The notes under the pieces are model-generated. The model was not told the origin of the DNA. It was given only the letters and a program-made list of their open reading frames with translations, and searched no databases. Positions 7,618 to 8,299 of a DNA stretch of 8,299 nucleotides are shown piece by piece. How positions within the stretch are numbered: the stretch's first letter is position 1; each line of letters begins with the position of its first letter. This DNA is from Planctomycetia bacterium (GTDB lineage Bacteria > Planctomycetota > Phycisphaerae > Phycisphaerales > SM1A02). The position numbers were made by a program, and so were the translations under genes. The DNA is taken from the NCBI GenBank assembly GCA_009936695.1, contig JAACEA010000389.1, positions 1 through 8,299 of the forward strand, in the 5' to 3' direction.

Positions 7618-7680
7618 CGCGAGAACCGCAGCGGGAGAAGGGGGGGGTCAAGGTGCTCCGCGGGCGCGACGATACCAAAC
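7618..7680. other. Probable junction between bacterial and eukaryotic DNA, with an 8-G run
   Basis: To the left, codon-rich bacterial sequence encodes the TPR protein without interruption. To the right, no bacterial frame continues and a spliced eukaryotic gene begins at 7789. The transition cannot be placed to the base, but it lies about here and includes a run of eight G at 7640-7647 next to the TGA that closes the TPR frame. The stretch 7681-7788 shows no gene and is best read as part of an intron of the eukaryotic gene. Confidence 0.65.
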
Positions 7681-7787
7681 AAGAACACCAGCCTCAGTCA
7701 GCACTTGGAGCTCGACAACCTCGAGCTGCGGGGCAATACGGTGCTGATCCAAAGCCTCGATGAGTCGTGAGTCGCGGCCACCACTCA

Positions 7788-7789
7788 CC
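7788..7789 (-). other. 5' splice site of a second intron (exon G | GTGAGT)
   Basis: Reading on the minus strand, the MAPR coding sequence runs to a tyrosine codon plus one base (TAC G, ending at 7789) and is followed by GTGAGTGG, a full-consensus donor identical in its first six bases to that of the first intron. The phase is 1, as in the first intron. Reading on without splicing leaves the family pattern and stops at 7694. The nearest strong acceptor (CCCCGCAG ending at 7726) gives a 63-nt intron but also leads to that stop. The true acceptor is therefore probably beyond the junction. Confidence 0.6.
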
Positions 7790-8298
7790 GTACAAAGGTG
7801 GGTCCACCCTCCCCGCCGGCGTCTCCCCCGCTCCATTGAACACCGCGAGATCTTCGACCGTCATCGGACATCGCACCGGCGGCGTGCTGAGCTTCCCAAC
7901 GATCGGATACTCTTTCTCGTACTTGTACTTGTTGACCCACGTCTCCAGCTGATCCATTTCCACCGCCGACACGTCTGCAAAGGGGACAAGGTGGGGTGGA
8001 GAGGGGGGGGGGAGGGGGACAACCCACTCCACCCTTCGCACTCACCAGAAAGGTCAGGGTTGTCGAGGCAGTCCGCGTCGAACGACATCTTGGCCAGAGC
8101 CCGCGACGCGTCGCGCCCCGCGAAGAGGTGGTAGGAAGCACCCGGGCCGTACATGTTCGCCGCCGCCGTCACATCGTAGACCTCTCCCTTGAGGGAGATG
8201 TAGATCTTCCCCGCATCAGGATTGAACTTGTCGTCTTCTGTCACCACCCCGTTGAATTTCTTCAGCTGCTCAAGTGTGAAATCGCGCGGCGGGTCCGG
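7789..8298 (-). CDS. Eukaryotic-type MAPR / cytochrome b5-like heme-binding protein, two exons, partial at both ends
   Basis: Exon A (8298-8046) and exon B (7974-7789), joined across a 71-nt intron, encode about 146 residues of a membrane-associated progesterone receptor (MAPR) domain. Visible family features are DFTLEQLKKFNG at the start, IYISLKGEVYDVT, MYGPGASYHLFAGRDASRALA and, after the splice, EYPIVGKL. The two tyrosines of Y-GPGAS-Y align with Tyr107 and Tyr113 of human PGRMC1 (Tyr113 is the heme-iron ligand), and the Tyr of EKEY aligns with Tyr164. MAPR proteins bind heme and support P450 and sterol metabolism on internal membranes. After the domain, MTVEDLAVFNG looks like the first strand and helix of a second b5-like domain, so the complete protein may carry tandem domains. 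The N-terminus, where a membrane anchor often lies, is beyond the window; the C-terminus is lost at the junction. Nothing about this gene looks bacterial. Confidence 0.85.
7975..8045 (-). other. Spliceosomal GT-AG intron, 71 nt
   Basis: On the minus strand the intron begins TCTG|GTGAGTGCG and ends CCCCTTTGCAG|ACGTG, with a long C-rich pyrimidine tract including a run of ten C (8012-8003). Its length is not a multiple of three: unspliced reading breaks the MAPR protein right after DLS, while removing exactly this interval restores the frame and yields DLS-DVSAVEMDQLETW followed by EYPIVGKL, as family members require. It interrupts codon phase 1. No branch point could be assigned with confidence. 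Confidence 0.87.
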
Positions 8299-8299
8299 C

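Noticed and set aside
7694..7725. A third MAPR exon after the CCCCGCAG acceptor
   Set aside because: The 63-nt intron would leave only about ten unrelated residues before a stop and would not continue the second b5-like domain.
5602..7770. A long plus-strand open frame (over 700 codons) opposite the TPR gene
   Set aside because: It is the antisense shadow of a GC-rich gene. Its translation is Arg/Pro/His-rich with no domain, while the minus-strand frame shows TPR motifs.
8003..8012. The G-runs as a G-quadruplex or regulatory repeat
   Set aside because: They are explained by the C-rich pyrimidine tract of an intron on the other strand and by a probable junction artefact.
7975..8045. A group II or other bacterial self-splicing intron
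   Set aside because: At 71 nt it is far too short, and its ends match spliceosomal consensus (GTGAGT...CAG).
7789..8298. A bacterial cytochrome b5-like gene with a frameshift
   Set aside because: The defect is exactly bounded by consensus donor and acceptor sites and flanked by a pyrimidine tract, and a second donor follows. A simple indel would not remove 71 nt with these borders.
1..8299. CRISPR arrays, tRNA or rRNA genes, insertion sequences, toxin-antitoxin or defence modules
   Set aside because: I found no regular direct repeats, tRNA cloverleaf arms, terminal inverted repeats, transposase motifs or defence-type protein signatures on either strand.

Overview
Positions 1 to about 7,617 look like chromosomal DNA from a high-GC bacterium of the Planctomycetes, most likely a Phycisphaerae relative. 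Three things point there: a C-terminal two-repeat dockerin of the 'GC-type' (each repeat ends W-G-P-C), a large membrane Ser/Thr kinase with a repeat-rich C-terminal half, and dense GC-rich genes. The lineage call is an inference from gene style, not from a marker gene. Positions from about 7,650 to 8,299 are different. They hold part of a eukaryotic-type cytochrome b5/MAPR (progesterone-receptor-like) heme-binding protein, interrupted by a canonical 71-nt GT-AG spliceosomal intron, with a second GTGAGT donor downstream. The simplest reading is a chimeric contig, with bacterial and eukaryotic (probably algal or protist) DNA joined near an 8-G run at 7640-7647.

Layout. Plus strand: the last 63 codons of a dockerin-ended protein (3-194), a short intergenic gap with a weak promoter candidate, then a 940-residue Ser/Thr kinase (324-3146). 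Minus strand, in transcription order: a TPR-repeat protein whose N-terminus is lost at the junction (7617 to 5653), a 75-bp gap next to a hairpin, YebC/PmpR (5577 to 4840), acylphosphatase (4843 to 4520, GTGA overlap with yebC), a small lipoprotein (4472 to 3954, with an alternative ATGA-overlapping start at 4523), and a TVP38/TMEM64-type VTT membrane protein (3811 or further upstream to 3119). The kinase and VTT genes converge and their coding ends overlap by 28 bp. Minus strand, far right: the eukaryotic MAPR fragment (8298 to 7789, spliced).

Functionally, the yebC-acyP-lipoprotein-VTT block looks like one tightly packed, translationally coupled operon of otherwise unrelated housekeeping and envelope functions. 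The kinase stands alone and probably senses an envelope or internal signal through its C-terminal half. I see no RNA genes, CRISPR arrays, insertion sequences or defence modules. The most notable object is the bacterial/eukaryotic junction and the intron-containing gene beside it. I regard it as an assembly or library artefact unless reads prove otherwise. No convincing new multi-gene system is visible.
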